Origin: Microplitis mediator
Lineage: Eukaryota; Arthropoda; Insecta; Hymenoptera; Braconidae
Assembly (NCBI RefSeq): GCF_029852145.1
Contig: NC_079976.1
Coordinates: 10,204,104 to 10,268,103 of the forward strand
Direction of reading: 5' to 3'
Length of the DNA stretch: 64,000 nucleotides
In this document: piece by piece, positions 47,984-59,935 of the stretch
How the letters are laid out: each line of letters starts with the position of its first letter
Position numbering within the stretch: position 1 is the first letter of the stretch
Made by a program: the position numbers and the translations under genes
The notes under the pieces: generated by a model
The model's input: only the letters and a program-made list of their open reading frames with translations
The model's database searches: none
What the model was told of the DNA's origin: nothing

Positions 47984-49404
47984 ACAGTATTTATCTTGTT
48001 TGAATAGTCGCAATCAATTGATTTTTTAACACACAAAAATGTTATTTTATACGAAAGTAACACTTTTTATATGTTACTGTGAAACCAACACACAAAATAT
48101 GTTAAAAGTAATCTCGACCATCATAAAAGAAATCTTGGAAAATTTGTTACTTTCAACATATACGCGTGTAACTTTTTCAACACTTACGACATGTTAAAAT
48201 ACCATATAAATAAGTGTAAAACGTTCGTTTTACACACGATATGTGTTGATTTTGACGAATCCTTTTTTACTGTGTTAAAACTACAAAAAATACCTATAAA
48301 AAAAAATATGGTTTTTCATTTTATTTTATCATTTATATTGAGTGATTTAATCTCCAACCAATGAAAAGTGAGCGGATATAGGGGCTTTAACCTTATGGAT
48401 AGAGTAAATTAATTTAAAACTTTTGTACATTGTTAAGTGTCATTTCAAGAACATTCCCTGAAATTTTTACGCGAAAATATCCACAAACAAGCCGGTGGCA
48501 AAGCCTTTCCATGAAAAAAGACGATTTGCGGTGATGACTGTATCTCAGCTAAAAATTATCTGAAGTCGAGTACCCTTAAAATGTAGTTAAAGTATCATCA
48601 AATCCTCCCCCCAACAACGAATTTTATTTTATAATTTTTTTTTAAGTATCTTATTCTACCCCAGATATTTTAGTTTGCTTTTAAATTCTTAATGAACTTT
48701 ATTACAAAAGTAATTTCGATCGAATTTTTTGTTTTCTTTACCAAATTTCAGAAATGGAACATCGTGCACCCCATTTTCTCCTTGTTTTTAAATAGGCTAG
48801 AGATTTTTAGTGAAATTAATTTTAATTGTTTTATTAAATTTTTTAATAAAATTGTGAGCTTAAGAACAGAATGGGCAAAGTAGCCACCCACTAACTTTTA
48901 GTTTAAAGTTCTATCTACTGCCCCAGAATAAAATGACCAGCCATCAAAATATATGTATATGCATATTACACTAAAAATCATGACTGGTCAGTTAACCCTC
49001 TCCCCCTTCTAACAAGTACTTGAAAGATCCAAACAAATTTTTCCCCTCAGTCTAGTCATTACCGCTAGTAGTTTCTTTAAAAAAATTCCACCCATGTACC
49101 GTTTATTGAAATCCAGTATAACAACCCTATCACAATATTTTCTCAACAAATAACTGGTATAAATCACTTCTCGTAGATTAAATACCATCAATAATTCATC
49201 CGTAAATCCTCAATCCTGAATCCTCGATCCTCGCGATTCGCGACTCAATGGCAAAAAAATCGAAAAATAAATGCTAATTCAACTTATTTAATACAAATGA
49301 CTTAAATTTTAATAAACCTAAAGTTAACGGCACTAGAATGTCGGTTATTCAAGTTCCAACAGTTTAAAAATAATAATAAAAAAACATTTTTTAAAATTAT
49401 CAAA

Positions 49405-49466
49405 GGACTCGTTTTGTCCGTTGACCGGCGGCGTGCATTACGAGTTCGGTGGAATCTCTGTAAACG

Positions 49467-49514
<48 letters not shown>

Positions 49515-50560
49515 ACCGTTTATATTCTTGAATCCTGTTTAACAACAATATTGTCCAGTTGCAACGGTCATTACTTGACACTCATAGACATGGACATGGA
49601 CATGGACATCTACATAGACATAAAAATTTTACAATAGGACTACACAGCAGATCATGGACAGTATGAGTGTTTAATGTCCATTGAGTTAGCAAATAGGATT
49701 TTAAAAAATATTTTCTGCCAGAAATCAGGTTTTCGTTCCCACCGTCCAGGAAATGAGTAGAATCTTTTTAAAACTGGATCCAACCCCAATTGGACGGAAC
49801 TTGGACGATGGTCATCCCTCGGGTAAATTTGGCTACGGGATCTCTATCACACGGATACCATTGGGCGCAAAACTTCACTTAAAGGTGGATTGGGTTTGGT
49901 TATTATTTTTTTTTTAAACGCGGTGTCATGTCTAGGTCAATCTGTGGCAGGTGATCTCCTGGAATAGAATCAGAGTTCGGTGAATAAATTCAGTCTACAT
50001 GTTAATATTTAAACTTATGTAGTCTCTCACGTATCAGTTTTAGTTTGTAAAACCGGATTTATACGCGTAATTTATGCGGATGACCATACGGTAGTACGGG
50101 GATGAGGTAGGAGTGACGAATAAAATTGATGGGGGAGCATAGTTTTGTAGTGGCCATGGCTAAGGTAGAGGCAGAGGCAGAGGCAGAGGCTATTGCAATA
50201 GGGTTTTTTTTTTTATTTGAAGAAATAAAACGGTAGTATGGAACACCAGCAGTAGCGGCAGGTCGTGTCGACGGTACACCAAACGGGATAATAATAAAAG
50301 GGTGCTGAGGACCCATGATGACCCCGGGAATCCGGAAACTTGATAAACCGGATCTAGTGGTCAGTCGTAAGGTATTACCGGGTATGGGAGTTTACACATT
50401 TAAGTTTGTGCCCTCTTGTATATAAATAGATATATAGATATATATAAATGGTTTTAAGGATGGACAGTATGGTTTTATCTGACGGCTTTGTATGTAAGAC
50501 ATTTTTCACCCCTTGGTGAGAACTTGGACGAGTGTTAAGTCTCAGATATGTATTTAGCCC
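49405..50560. other. Region of raised GC upstream of grh
   Basis: Several non-repetitive patches (49407-49470, 49730-49900, 49920-50000, 50060-50350, 50460-50570) stand out from the AT-rich background, interrupted by (TA)n at 49471-49512 and a GACATG tandem at 49585-49620. A short GGCAGA tandem lies at 50168-50190. An 85-codon minus-strand frame (50316-50059) crosses the GGCAGA tandem and has no recognisable family, so it is not called. These are possible promoters or enhancers. Confidence 0.3.
49471..49512. repeat. (TA)n microsatellite
   Basis: Uninterrupted alternating TA for about 42 bases, in a GC-raised region. Confidence 0.95.
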
Positions 50561-51152
50561 CGTCTCGAAGCCTTAATATTTATTTATTTTGTTTACACTG
50601 ATAAAATTATTATTTCAACAATTTATTTAGGAAAAATTAGGCCAAAAATTTTTTTTTGTTCAACAATGTTTAGTTACTGTTTACAGAAAAATGGGACAAG
50701 TTAATTGGTTGGGAAAGTAAAGTCAATTTAAAGTTTTTAGTGAAAAATCATTTTTTTTTGTTTGATTTTTTATTGACAACTGAAAAAAAATCTTTATAAG
50801 TTGAAATGGTTCACTAATGGACAAATTTTTTTTTTTCAATTAGCTGTGATTTGTGTTACTTTTTTTGAAAATATTGTACAGTGAAAAAAAAATTTTTTTT
50901 TCTACTAGTTACTGTTACATTTTTCTGCAACCCGTAACTAAGCATTTAAAAAGCAAAAAAATTGTTTGACTTCAAAATAGGGTCTCATTTTTCCCCATCT
51001 TTCCTTATTTATTGGAAAATTTCAAATAATAATAAATCGAATCAAAAGTAATTCGAAGCCAAATAGTTGAAAGTTAGAAATTAACTTGGAAAACTTGCAA
51101 CTATTGAACAGAACAAATAGATTTCGTGACGTAAGACATCCGTTTTTTTGGA

Positions 51153-51372
51153 CACTGTAAAAAATCAGAAGTGAATGGATATTATTTAAATCCGAATTTA
51201 CGCTACTACACGGAGTCCCAGAGTTTAAAACAAAATCACTCCGCATACGGATTTTTTCATCATTATACTTCGGAGTGAATTTCACTACAAGGGGATTGAA
51301 TGAATAACAAATCATCCCCTACGCATACACTTCAGATTTAATCCGTATTTACTTGACGAATTTTTTAACAGT
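51153..51372. mobile_element. CACTGTAAAAAA MITE copy, inverted order
   Basis: Left CACTGTAAAAAATCAGAAGT, right ATTTTTTAACAGT. It contains ATCACTCCGCATACGGAT and GGAGTGAATTTCACT. The 97-codon minus frame over this element is a shadow of the repeat. Confidence 0.7.
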
Positions 51373-54024
51373 ATAAAAATTTTCTAACCATTCGATTTTA
51401 ATTTCAAATATGTTAGTTTTTTTTTATTAATCTGAAAATTTATAAGTTTTCGAATTAAATAATAATATTTAGTAAGGATAAACTATACAAACTTTTTTAA
51501 AATAATTTATCAATTTCGAATTTTTCAAATAATTTGACAGCTTACAGATCATTCAAAAATTTATGAATAATTGAAAAATTCGAATTGTCCGCGCTCGCAA
51601 ATAAGTAAATTATTTATACTGATATAGAAATAATTTGAACACTTATCTCACCTGCTATATTTAATTCTATTAAATGAATAGGGGAAGGGCGGGCAAAACG
51701 GACAACCCCAACAGTTTGACAAAAAAAAGTTTATTTTTAAAAATTGTTCTTAACCGTCATTTACAACTCATTTTATTATTTTTTCAAAATTTTTAAATCT
51801 CTAAAATTTTGTTTTAGGAATTTTTCAGTGGATTCAAAATGTATTGTTAGCCGCAAAAAATACCTACGGTGTCTTCTTCGCTATATTTACATTTTATATG
51901 AGTTATTTAACTTCAATAATTTTGTTTTTTCGGCGTTTTTATTTACTTACAGTATTACAACCCGAGTCGAAGTTTCAGTTTTCTTTGGGTTCGCTCAAGT
52001 TCTCAAAATTATATTTTAGATTCTCCTACATTCTCCTTATATTGCTTTTTTTAGTTATCTACAAGATGTTCTGAGTTCGCTATCCGAAGTTTTTAATTCT
52101 TGGAATAGAAATTTATGTACGATGATTCGCTTTTGATTCTCCTGCGATCTCAAAAAATTAAATTAAAAATTATCATCAATCAAAAATCAATCAATTAAGA
52201 ATCTGCAAATCATTTTCAAGAGCATTGGTCGACGACACCTACCCAAAAAAAAGTATTCATGTTTGTGTGTTGCAGATTACATACTTTAATAAGTTTCAAT
52301 TGAGCATCATTATATCAGTACCCTAGCGAATTCGTTCATACAGAATAAGTATCTGAATCATACCTGGTATTTAGTATGATTTCAGTTTCTTTTTAGTATA
52401 CTTCTGATAATATATTCAAACTATACTTAAACAATACTTTAATTTCTATATATTTTTAATATTTAATATTTATTGTAAATTTAATATTTAGTTTTTTTAG
52501 AATTAACTTTTAATAAAATAGAATTAAAAACGAATAAAGGAGGGTGAAACGAGAATCTTGGAAATCTCTGACTTGATTCTCTTTTGATATCATTGACCTG
52601 TGAAACGAGAAATATTATCATCAGCAGAGTACCAAAAGACAATCAAAATTGCATGAAGTTAAAATGAGAACGTGGTATCTGGTATAATTTTTATTTGGTT
52701 TCCTTCATAATTGTGAAAAATAAGGGATAATCAAAAATATTAACAGAGAATCAATTCTTCGACTCGGTATAAATCTCTTTTTTTCTCTGAGATTAGATAT
52801 AAACAATTTTATTGTACTTATTTTTTTTTTTAATACGAGAAAAAAAATTTTTTTACTTTTTTTTAAGGGTGGTCCGTTGTGCCCACCCGTAGAAACAAAC
52901 TTTTTTTTATGGCAACTGAAAATTTTGTTTAATTTCTTCAAATGTAAGTAAAAAAAAAAAAAATATTTACGTATTCGAAGGCATCAAAATCCATGATTTC
53001 CTTCACGGTCCCATTTGCACGCCCGTCCCCTCTATATTTGTGGTTAAAAAATATTGTGAAGAAATTTCAGCTAAAATTGGCTTATTTAAAACAAATACAT
53101 GAATACACCATACACGTCAGTGCAAGAGGGTCGATATAAATATTTTTGTTTATGCATAAAATATATATAATTTTTATATAATAAGTATATTTTAATAAAT
53201 TTAGTTCAACAGTAAAATAAAATACAAAATTTATAAATTAAAAATAAAAAAAAATTAGCAGAAATAAATCGTGTTAACTTAATGTTGAATGTAATGCAAA
53301 TTGATTCAAAATATATTTAAAACCGATTATTTTATATTTTTTTATTTTTATTAAGAAGTCCACTAAAATGATAATAAAAAAAAAATGTATGGAAATATTT
53401 CATTGGTGATTAAAAATATAATTATAATTTTAAAGTTAAAATTATTTGGCCGCAAAACGTGTTTTGTGATAATTAAAATTCGCAATAAAAAATTTATTAA
53501 AATATAAAAATAAAAAAAACGTTTTATAAATTTGTATATAAAAATAATTTAAATGTCGAAGGTCATAGCATCTCTTGCATAACTTTAAGTCCAAATACTG
53601 AGTTAAGTCTAAAAAATAAAAATTTATTACTGTCTGCGATATCTTGCTTCAAAATGACACTTACGAAATCAGCACGATTATTCATTTACATTTATATATA
53701 TATACATATATCCATATACTTATTTATTTAATTTCTGATTCATAACTAATATTTAAATTAATAAATATATATTAATGTGTAAAATTCCAAGGATGATTAT
53801 TATTTTTTTTTTTTTAATTTGATAACTTTATAGTATGTAATAAAGTTGACAAAAATATTTAGACAATATTTTATTTTATAATTGTAATAAAACATTTTTT
53901 TTTGTCATTAAATTCTATTTTTTTATTTTTTAGTCAAAGAAAAAAAATGCTAATGTTGAGTTTTATATTTTCCAACTGAAGTTTAATCGGGCACTATAAT
54001 ATTTAAATAAAAAAAAATGATATT

Positions 54025-54432
54025 TTTTAATTCGGGGGTAAGTTGAACTAGCTGCTAAAATTTAAGAAATTTGTAAGTAAAAAAATAACAATTTAAAATA
54101 TTTGTCTTATGTGAAAAAAAAAATTGTGTAAGCGAGGCAAAATGGGCTGTACGAAACATTTGAAGTGTTCAGAAGGCCCGATGTGTTTTCTGTAAGGCAT
54201 AGGAGGGGCAGACTGGGCCCCTTAAGGAAAATAATTATAATATCATTAATTTTTTTTACGCGTTCACTTCTTTTTAGACCCTTGATACTTATTTTCACTT
54301 CATTATGCCGTGTCCATTAAAATTGAAAAATCGAAAATTAGGGGCAAAGTAGGCCCTGCAAAATATTTTTTGAAGTTTTCAAAATTTTAAGGGGCCTAAT
54401 TTGCTCCCAGGGGCCCACTTTGCCCCCTCCTC
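54025..54432. mobile_element. GGGGCAAAGTGGGCC family element(s)
   Basis: Words GGGGGTAAGTTGAAC (54034), GCGAGGCAAAATGGGC, GGAGGGGCAGACTGGGCCCC, GGGGCAAAGTAGGCCC and GGGGCCCACTTTGCCCC (ending near 54427) form inverted pairs. The minus frame here (54298-54107) is a repeat shadow. Confidence 0.5.
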
Positions 54433-56051
54433 CTCTACATAATAAAAAAAGAATTTCTTGGCTCAAAAATTTTTCGCATTATAAATTAAAAACAAAAATT
54501 TTTTTAGAACGGGAAAAATTTTTAGTGTGAGATTTTTTCTCGTCCCCAAAAATTTTCTTCTATTGCCCCAAGAAAATTTTTCTGTTCAATTCTTAATACA
54601 AAAATTTCTGGGCACAAGAAATTTTTTTCTCTCCCATAAAAAATTATCTCGCGCCATGAAAATTTATTATTTCAATTCATAAAGTAACGAATTACATAAG
54701 ACAAAAATAATTTCTTAGCGCAAGAAATTTTTTCTTATCAATTCATTATACAAAAATTTCTCGAGGAGAGTAAAAATTTTCTCGTGCCAAGAAATCTTCT
54801 TCTTCTGAGTAGTTTTTTTGCTAGTGCTCCTTTGACTTCTCCACCCCCCCCCCCCTTCCTGATTTTGATTCAAAAAATTTTTTTATGGACCATAGTATCT
54901 TAAGAAAAAAGTTCCTCAAATCAAGATTTCAATTTTCTGAGCTAAAAAAATTTTTTTACATAAAAATTCTTTTGATGTAAGAAAATTTTATTGGACATTT
55001 CGCCTTATAATATTACACATTAGCTGTATATATTTATCTACGATATATTGCTTTTGACATTCAAGTGATGTTTTGATGGGTATGCGTAGGTTTGTTGATT
55101 AAATACTAGTGGTATTTATTCAAAATAAAATAATTTAATGACGTCTATTATTAATTTAATAGTTTGGTTATTAGATAGTATTTTTGGTAAAATAATTATT
55201 AAAAATGATTTTATTTTTATTTTATTGTTTATAAATCTTAATTTAGCAAGCCGACTGTTAAGTTTAATGAGCATACGGAAGTCTGGGACTTATCATAATA
55301 ATTTAGCTTTAGACGGTTATTTATGTAAGTCATCAGCACCCAATCGAATTTTAAATCTTTTATAAATTCGATTGAGTCCGAAATTTATTTATTTTATAAA
55401 TAATTTTGTTAAGAAGAAAATATACATAATTTAATAATTTACACGCGTATTTTTATTTAAGTCATCAGTATTTGGCTGAATGTCAAAATTTTTTAAAATT
55501 CGATCCTCATCAAAATTTATTGATTTCTACGTTTTTATTTATTTTTTTTTTATGGCTTTATTTTTACTGAGGATTTTATTATATATTTACCCTGGATTAA
55601 TTAGTTTCCAATAATTTTTTTCACTCAAATTTAGTACGCGAGCTAAATTAATTAGAAAATTTTTTAATCGAAAAGGGGTAAAGTGAGCCCGTTAAAGTCG
55701 AATTTTTAAATTATAAAATAAACGTGAGACAAATTGGGCCACCTAAAATTTATGAATAAAAATTTTGTCTCGAAAATGGACGGCTCATTTTTTCCACAAG
55801 CCAATTTCTAAAATATTCTGATCAAATCAAATTTTTTTCTGAACCCAAAGATTCGGTCGATTGAACCAAAATTCTGAAAATTTGTCAAAACGACTGAACC
55901 CTTGTATAAAAATTCCACAAAGTGATCCAACTCTTGGGTTGGCGCCCAACACAACTCTGTGACCAAAACGACTATCAATTAAAAAATATGATACCGAGTT
56001 AAAAAACGACGAAAACCCAAATAAATACTCAGCAAATAAAAAATGACTCAC

Positions 56052-56160
56052 TAGGCCTTTCTCTTTTATCGTTTGGCCCTCTCGAGAAATCGAAGGCTGA
56101 TGGTTGGAAGGTCGTCTTCGGGAGCAGCGTACGGGGCGTGGCTGCGAGACGCATTTATTC
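56052..56160 (-). promoter_or_regulatory. Candidate distal first exon/promoter (donor at 56051)
   Basis: In an otherwise very AT-rich region a GC- and CpG-raised block contains, on the minus strand, CCACGCCCCGTACG and then GGCCTA|GTGAGTCA, a strong donor. Pyrimidine-rich sequence on the plus strand fills 56160-56480. This looks like a promoter with a first exon running toward grh, which would put the grh start some 24 kb upstream of the ATG. It could equally belong to another transcript. The long plus-strand open frames over this block are pyrimidine-rich and overlap in several frames, so none is called as a gene. Confidence 0.33.
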
Positions 56161-56745
56161 CGCGTTCAAGCTCCTACTCTTTTATCTCACTCATCCTCAT
56201 CACATCCTATCCACTTATTCCCCTCTATATCTTTCTCTCTCACTCGTCTTTTCCCCTCTTCCCTTACAACACTCTTTTTACTCATATTATCGTTTCTACG
56301 TCTTTAAAAGTTGGCGAGTTGGAGAGTTGGAGAGCACGCATGCCGTGCTGTTGCTCTTCATCCCGCGCCCGCCGTTTTATTTCTCAGCACTCTCAGGCCT
56401 GTTATCTCTTCAGGCACGTCCGCGTCTTTTCTTTTATTTTTATTTTTATTTTTTTTCTGCCTTTTTTTTCATTTTATTTTATTATTTAGTCCTCTGGTTG
56501 ATGCTGCCATGCTTCTAGCTCCTGCTCTTCTGATGATGCTGGCTGTTGGATGCTGCTGCTTCTACTTCTGTTGCTACTTCTCCTTCGGCTTTTAATGCTG
56601 ATGTTAGTAAATGTCTTTTACGTATTGGAAATATATACTTATACTACCATTCATGTTGTCAATATATATATATTGGAATGATGATATGTGCTTATAATGT
56701 CGTTGTACTTTTCCAATCGGCGCTTATAGTTTATAAGTAAAGCCG

Positions 56746-56780
<35 letters not shown>

Positions 56781-56813
56781 GAAAGAGCTCATCTTAAAGT
56801 CAACTCACGGATT

Positions 56814-56890
56814 GATTCCACGGAGACTGGTCGTCGATTCCAGAAGAGAACGGAAGCGACAAAAAGCGTGTGCCTATCTCTCTTTATATA
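56814..56890 (-). other. Candidate distal 5' exon (donor near 56813)
   Basis: The minus strand reads GGAATCAATCC|GTGAGTTGA, a close match to the donor consensus, after a GC-raised stretch of about 75 bases containing GTCGCTTCCG. It lies 0.7 kb upstream of the candidate exon at 56052 and could be an alternative first exon of the same transcript. Confidence 0.3.
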
Positions 56891-57999
56891 TATATATTTA
56901 TATGTTTATCTCTGTTTACTCCCCTTTTTATTTAAGGTCTTGATACCTTTTGCGACAAGAGTCTTCTCATATATACAACCCTTGATTTTTATTTTTATTA
57001 TATATATATATATATATATATCTATATATTTTTTATTTTTTACTTTGTAAGTATTTTTATTGTATTTATTATAATTATTATAATTGTATTTATTTATGAA
57101 ATTTGAATCGATTTAAATTAAAAATTAAATTCTTTAAAAAAAAGTGTCGTATCAATTTGTCTATAAATTCACTAGTTCAGACCCCATGAGTAAGTTAAAA
57201 AGTATTTTTATAAACTTAACTTATAATCCCACTAACAATAACTTTTATCATTATTATTATATTTATTATTATTATTATCAGCATTATAATTATTTGTTTT
57301 TTTACTGTAAGTTAAATCTTTTGAAAAGAATTGCGATACAAGAGACATTCAAGATGCAATATATATATGAAGTTCCCAGACTGCGGCGTTAAGTTTCGGA
57401 TTGAATTTCACACTTATCCTGTGGTTTCGTAAGGCACCTTTGAATTCTATGGTGTTTGACTTCAATAGTATATTTTTATTTTCAATTGTTGGTGAAAAAT
57501 TTTTTTTCTTTTTATAGAAATTCAAACTCACAATTTTTCGTCTGCATATTTTTGCTAACTACATACACACACACGTACACATATACATATGTATATCTAT
57601 TTTTTTTAACAAATATATGACTTCAAGCATAATAAATTAGAAAATCATTTTTTTTTTCAAGACCCAAAATCAAAATTTTGAAATAAATTAATAACTAATT
57701 AAATATAAATTACAAAATTGAAAAAATTTTGAATTAAAAAAAAATCATTTATAAAGTAATTTTTTTAAGCACAATTTATTTGAAAAAAAAACTAATAGTC
57801 CGCGCCATTTTTTTCTGGTAAAACGAACTCCGTCAGAAAATTGCTGAAAATAAAATGTTAGATTACCAGTAGCAGGTATGGTAACTGGTACAGTAGATCT
57901 TGTATGGTACCAATAAATAATTTATCTACTAAAGTTATATTATCATTTGGAAACTTTTACCTTTCCGCTGAAAAAAAATCGACGATTTTTGAAAAATTC

Positions 58000-58126
58000 G
58001 GGAAGCTTAAAGAGCTCAAAAAAAAAAAGTATTCAAAATTATTTTCAAGTTCAAGAGTAATCTTGAAGCTCAAAGAGCTTGAAAACAACGGGAAGTTTTG
58101 GGGCTGGCCCGCAGGGTCAGCTGCCT
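58000..58126 (-). repeat. Dispersed repeat with GGCCCGCAGGG, copy 3
   Basis: On the plus strand: AAGCTTAAAGAGCTC, CTCAAAGAGCTTGAAAACAA, CGGGAAGTTTTGGGGCTGGC, CCGCAGGGTCAG. Read on the minus strand it aligns with copies 1 and 2. The 74-codon plus frame here is repeat-derived. Confidence 0.6.
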
Positions 58127-58479
58127 AGATTTTTTTAATTTCAAATTTTTGTTTAAAAAAAAGTGCTAAAATCAACAGTGAAAAATAATGAATAAATTAA
58201 TAGGCAAGGGTTTAAATAATAAATGCAAAGAAGGTTGAGAAAAATTGTGCGTTTATTCACGGAGACGTAGGACTGTTTCATTTATTTATTTAATTAATTA
58301 ATTTATAATGGTTTCATATATTTTAGGAGACCAGTCTCGATAAATCGATTGAGACGATCCTGATAATTTTTTTCTAAACGCACTTGCTTTTTTTTTAATT
58401 TTTTTTTTTTTTATTTTGTTATTATTATTTTTATTATTTTTAGTTTTATTTATTTACTTTTGGTATCGTTATATCATGA

Positions 58480-59935
58480 TACAGGCGCCGTAAGGGCTTA
58501 AAAATTATTATATGCCCTTATGGTACCTGGACACCATAAGGGCGTATAAAATATTTATTTTTACATGTTGGTGTACTGTTCTAGTGTAAATAATTATTAC
58601 AAATCTACTTATTAACATGCATTTATGGTACCCGAAACCATAAGGATTTATGAGGAATTTTTTGTTTACGAATTAATCTGTCTGTGCTTAAAAACTAAAA
58701 TTTTTTATTATTCAAAAGATTTTTGTGAGCCCTTATGGTTTCCGAGGGTGTCACGCGTTTTGGTCCCAAAACATTTCATCCCCGACACATTATCCGCACG
58801 ACTAATCATCCTCGGACAATTAATCCCCGACAATTTATCTGTGAGATAAATCATCCCGACGACTGTTCATCTTATGACATCTTAACCATGACAATCTACC
58901 TTATATTGATAATTATTTCTAATCATTTTTTATTTTAATCAATATTTGTACTATTATCAAGCACATCAAATCCATGAAAAAAATTATCTATACTTTTTTC
59001 CATCAACCGAATATTATGTAACTTTGAGTTTAGTAACCCAATGATTTAATTGAAACAACAACAATAATAATAACAATAAGAAGAATAATTACAATAATAA
59101 TAACGATATTATCTAAAAGATCATTTAAATGTAGTCTCAAGTATCGCGACTTCTGGATATTTTGTTGTCTTGTATATTCAGTTGTTTTGTATAAGTGCCT
59201 TAAGCAATTGTGATACTAATTAGTTAACTATATTGATCGCTAAAAATTAATGTTAATAAGTAATTAAGAGATAATATTTTATTATTAATATAAAGTATAA
59301 AATTGTTAACGATCGATTATGTACTATGGTGCTAAATGATGTGGTTATGAGAAAGTGTGTATTAAAATTATATTGATAAAATGTTCATAATTAACAATAT
59401 TTATAGCTGGTTTATTGTATTTAATATTTTTATTGAAGTATCAATTGTCCAACAGGTAAATTATCGGGTATTATTTGTCTAAGTGTAAGTTGTCATTGTC
59501 ATGAATCGTCGCGGGGATGAATTGTCGGGGATGAAATGTTTTGGGACCAAAACGCAGTGAACCGTTTTTAAGTACCGTAAGGGCGTAAAAAAAAATTATT
59601 TTTAACTTGCCCATACTTTTATACTGAAAATACATCAATCAGTGATAAAATTTTTCGCTAAACCCTTGTAGTCCCTGGTACCATAAGGGCCAGAAGAAAA
59701 TTATCATTCATTTTTTTTTCTAATTTTTTATTCTTCTCCACAAAAAATTGATCAACAAAAATAATTTTATATTTAGCCCTTATAGTTTTCGGGTACCATA
59801 AAGGCATCAAATATTATCATAAAAAGAAAAGTTTTTTTTAATTCTTGACCAATAATACATTGACCAAAATTTTTCCAAGCCCTTAACGTTCTCAGGTCCC
59901 ATAAGAGTTGACATAATATACGCCCTTCCACTTTT
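58480..59935. repeat. Palindromic GGTACCATAAGGGC array
   Basis: Pairs of inverted words, GCCCTTATGGTACC... and ...GGTACCATAAGGGC, recur every 60-130 bases (near 58490, 58530, 58625, 58730, 59570, 59675, 59777 and 59880), forming successive small hairpins. The array is split by a TIR element at about 58749-59563. Confidence 0.65.
58749..59563. mobile_element. TIR element with TTTTGGTCCCAAAACATTTC ends
   Basis: The left end TCACGCGTTTTGGTCCCAAA continues as ACATTTCATCCCCGACA; the right end GTCGGGGATGAAATGT, then TTGGGACCAAAACGCAGTGA, is its complement. Subterminal ATCATCC/GACAATTAATCC words recur on the left and GGATGAATTGTCGGGGATGA on the right. It is about 815 bases with no transposase frame. 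It interrupts the GGTACCATAAGGGC array. Confidence 0.7.

Larger units (their letters stand above)
45873..48274. mobile_element. ACAGTAAAAAA MITE, interrupted copy
   Basis: Left part 45873-45968 and right part 47984-48274 together match the unbroken copy at 29411-29791 in opposite orientation, with shared words such as CAATTTAACACAC, AGTATTTATCTTGTTTGAA, CAATCAATTGATTTTTTA and GTAAAACG. Both termini read ACAGTAAAAAA with a GAATCGTCAAA-like continuation. The 2.0-kb element at 45969-47983 sits inside it. Confidence 0.75.
45196..48650. mobile_element. Outer inverted-repeat element(s) around the nested MITEs
   Basis: Two further pairs of inverted segments bracket the nest: 45196-45245 with 48603-48650 (an AATTATAAAATAAA core plus a GGGGAGGGGG / CCTCCCCCC end), and 45297-45345 with about 48355-48402 (CTATGAGGTAAAAGCCCCTA and its diverged complement, plus GCTCACTTT / AAAGTGAGC). 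They may be one long-TIR element or two. Nearby GGGGTAAAATGGGAC at 44969 and CTACCCCAG at 48656 suggest the GGGGTAAAATGGG family. Exact outer ends are not resolved. Confidence 0.5.
34600..56040. other. grh upstream region, repeat-filled, no confident gene
   Basis: Apart from the elements listed separately, this is AT-rich sequence with (TG)n near 34680, A/G-rich runs at 35000-35450, poly-A/T and (AT)n. It may be a long 5' intron of grh if a distal promoter near 56.1 kb is used, or true intergenic DNA. Stretches such as 35500-37000, 46360-46630, 52100-53950 and 54440-55660 show nothing I can name. Confidence 0.5.

Noticed and set aside
50059..50316. 85-codon minus-strand frame (MGPQHPFIIIPFG...)
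   Set aside because: Starts with some variety but crosses the GGCAGA tandem (Ala-Ser repeat) and has no splice or family support.
56073..56595. Several overlapping plus-strand frames of 94-138 codons
   Set aside because: All come from one pyrimidine-rich stretch, are open in three frames at once, and are dominated by Ser, Phe, Leu and Ile. No domain seen; the block looks like a promoter.
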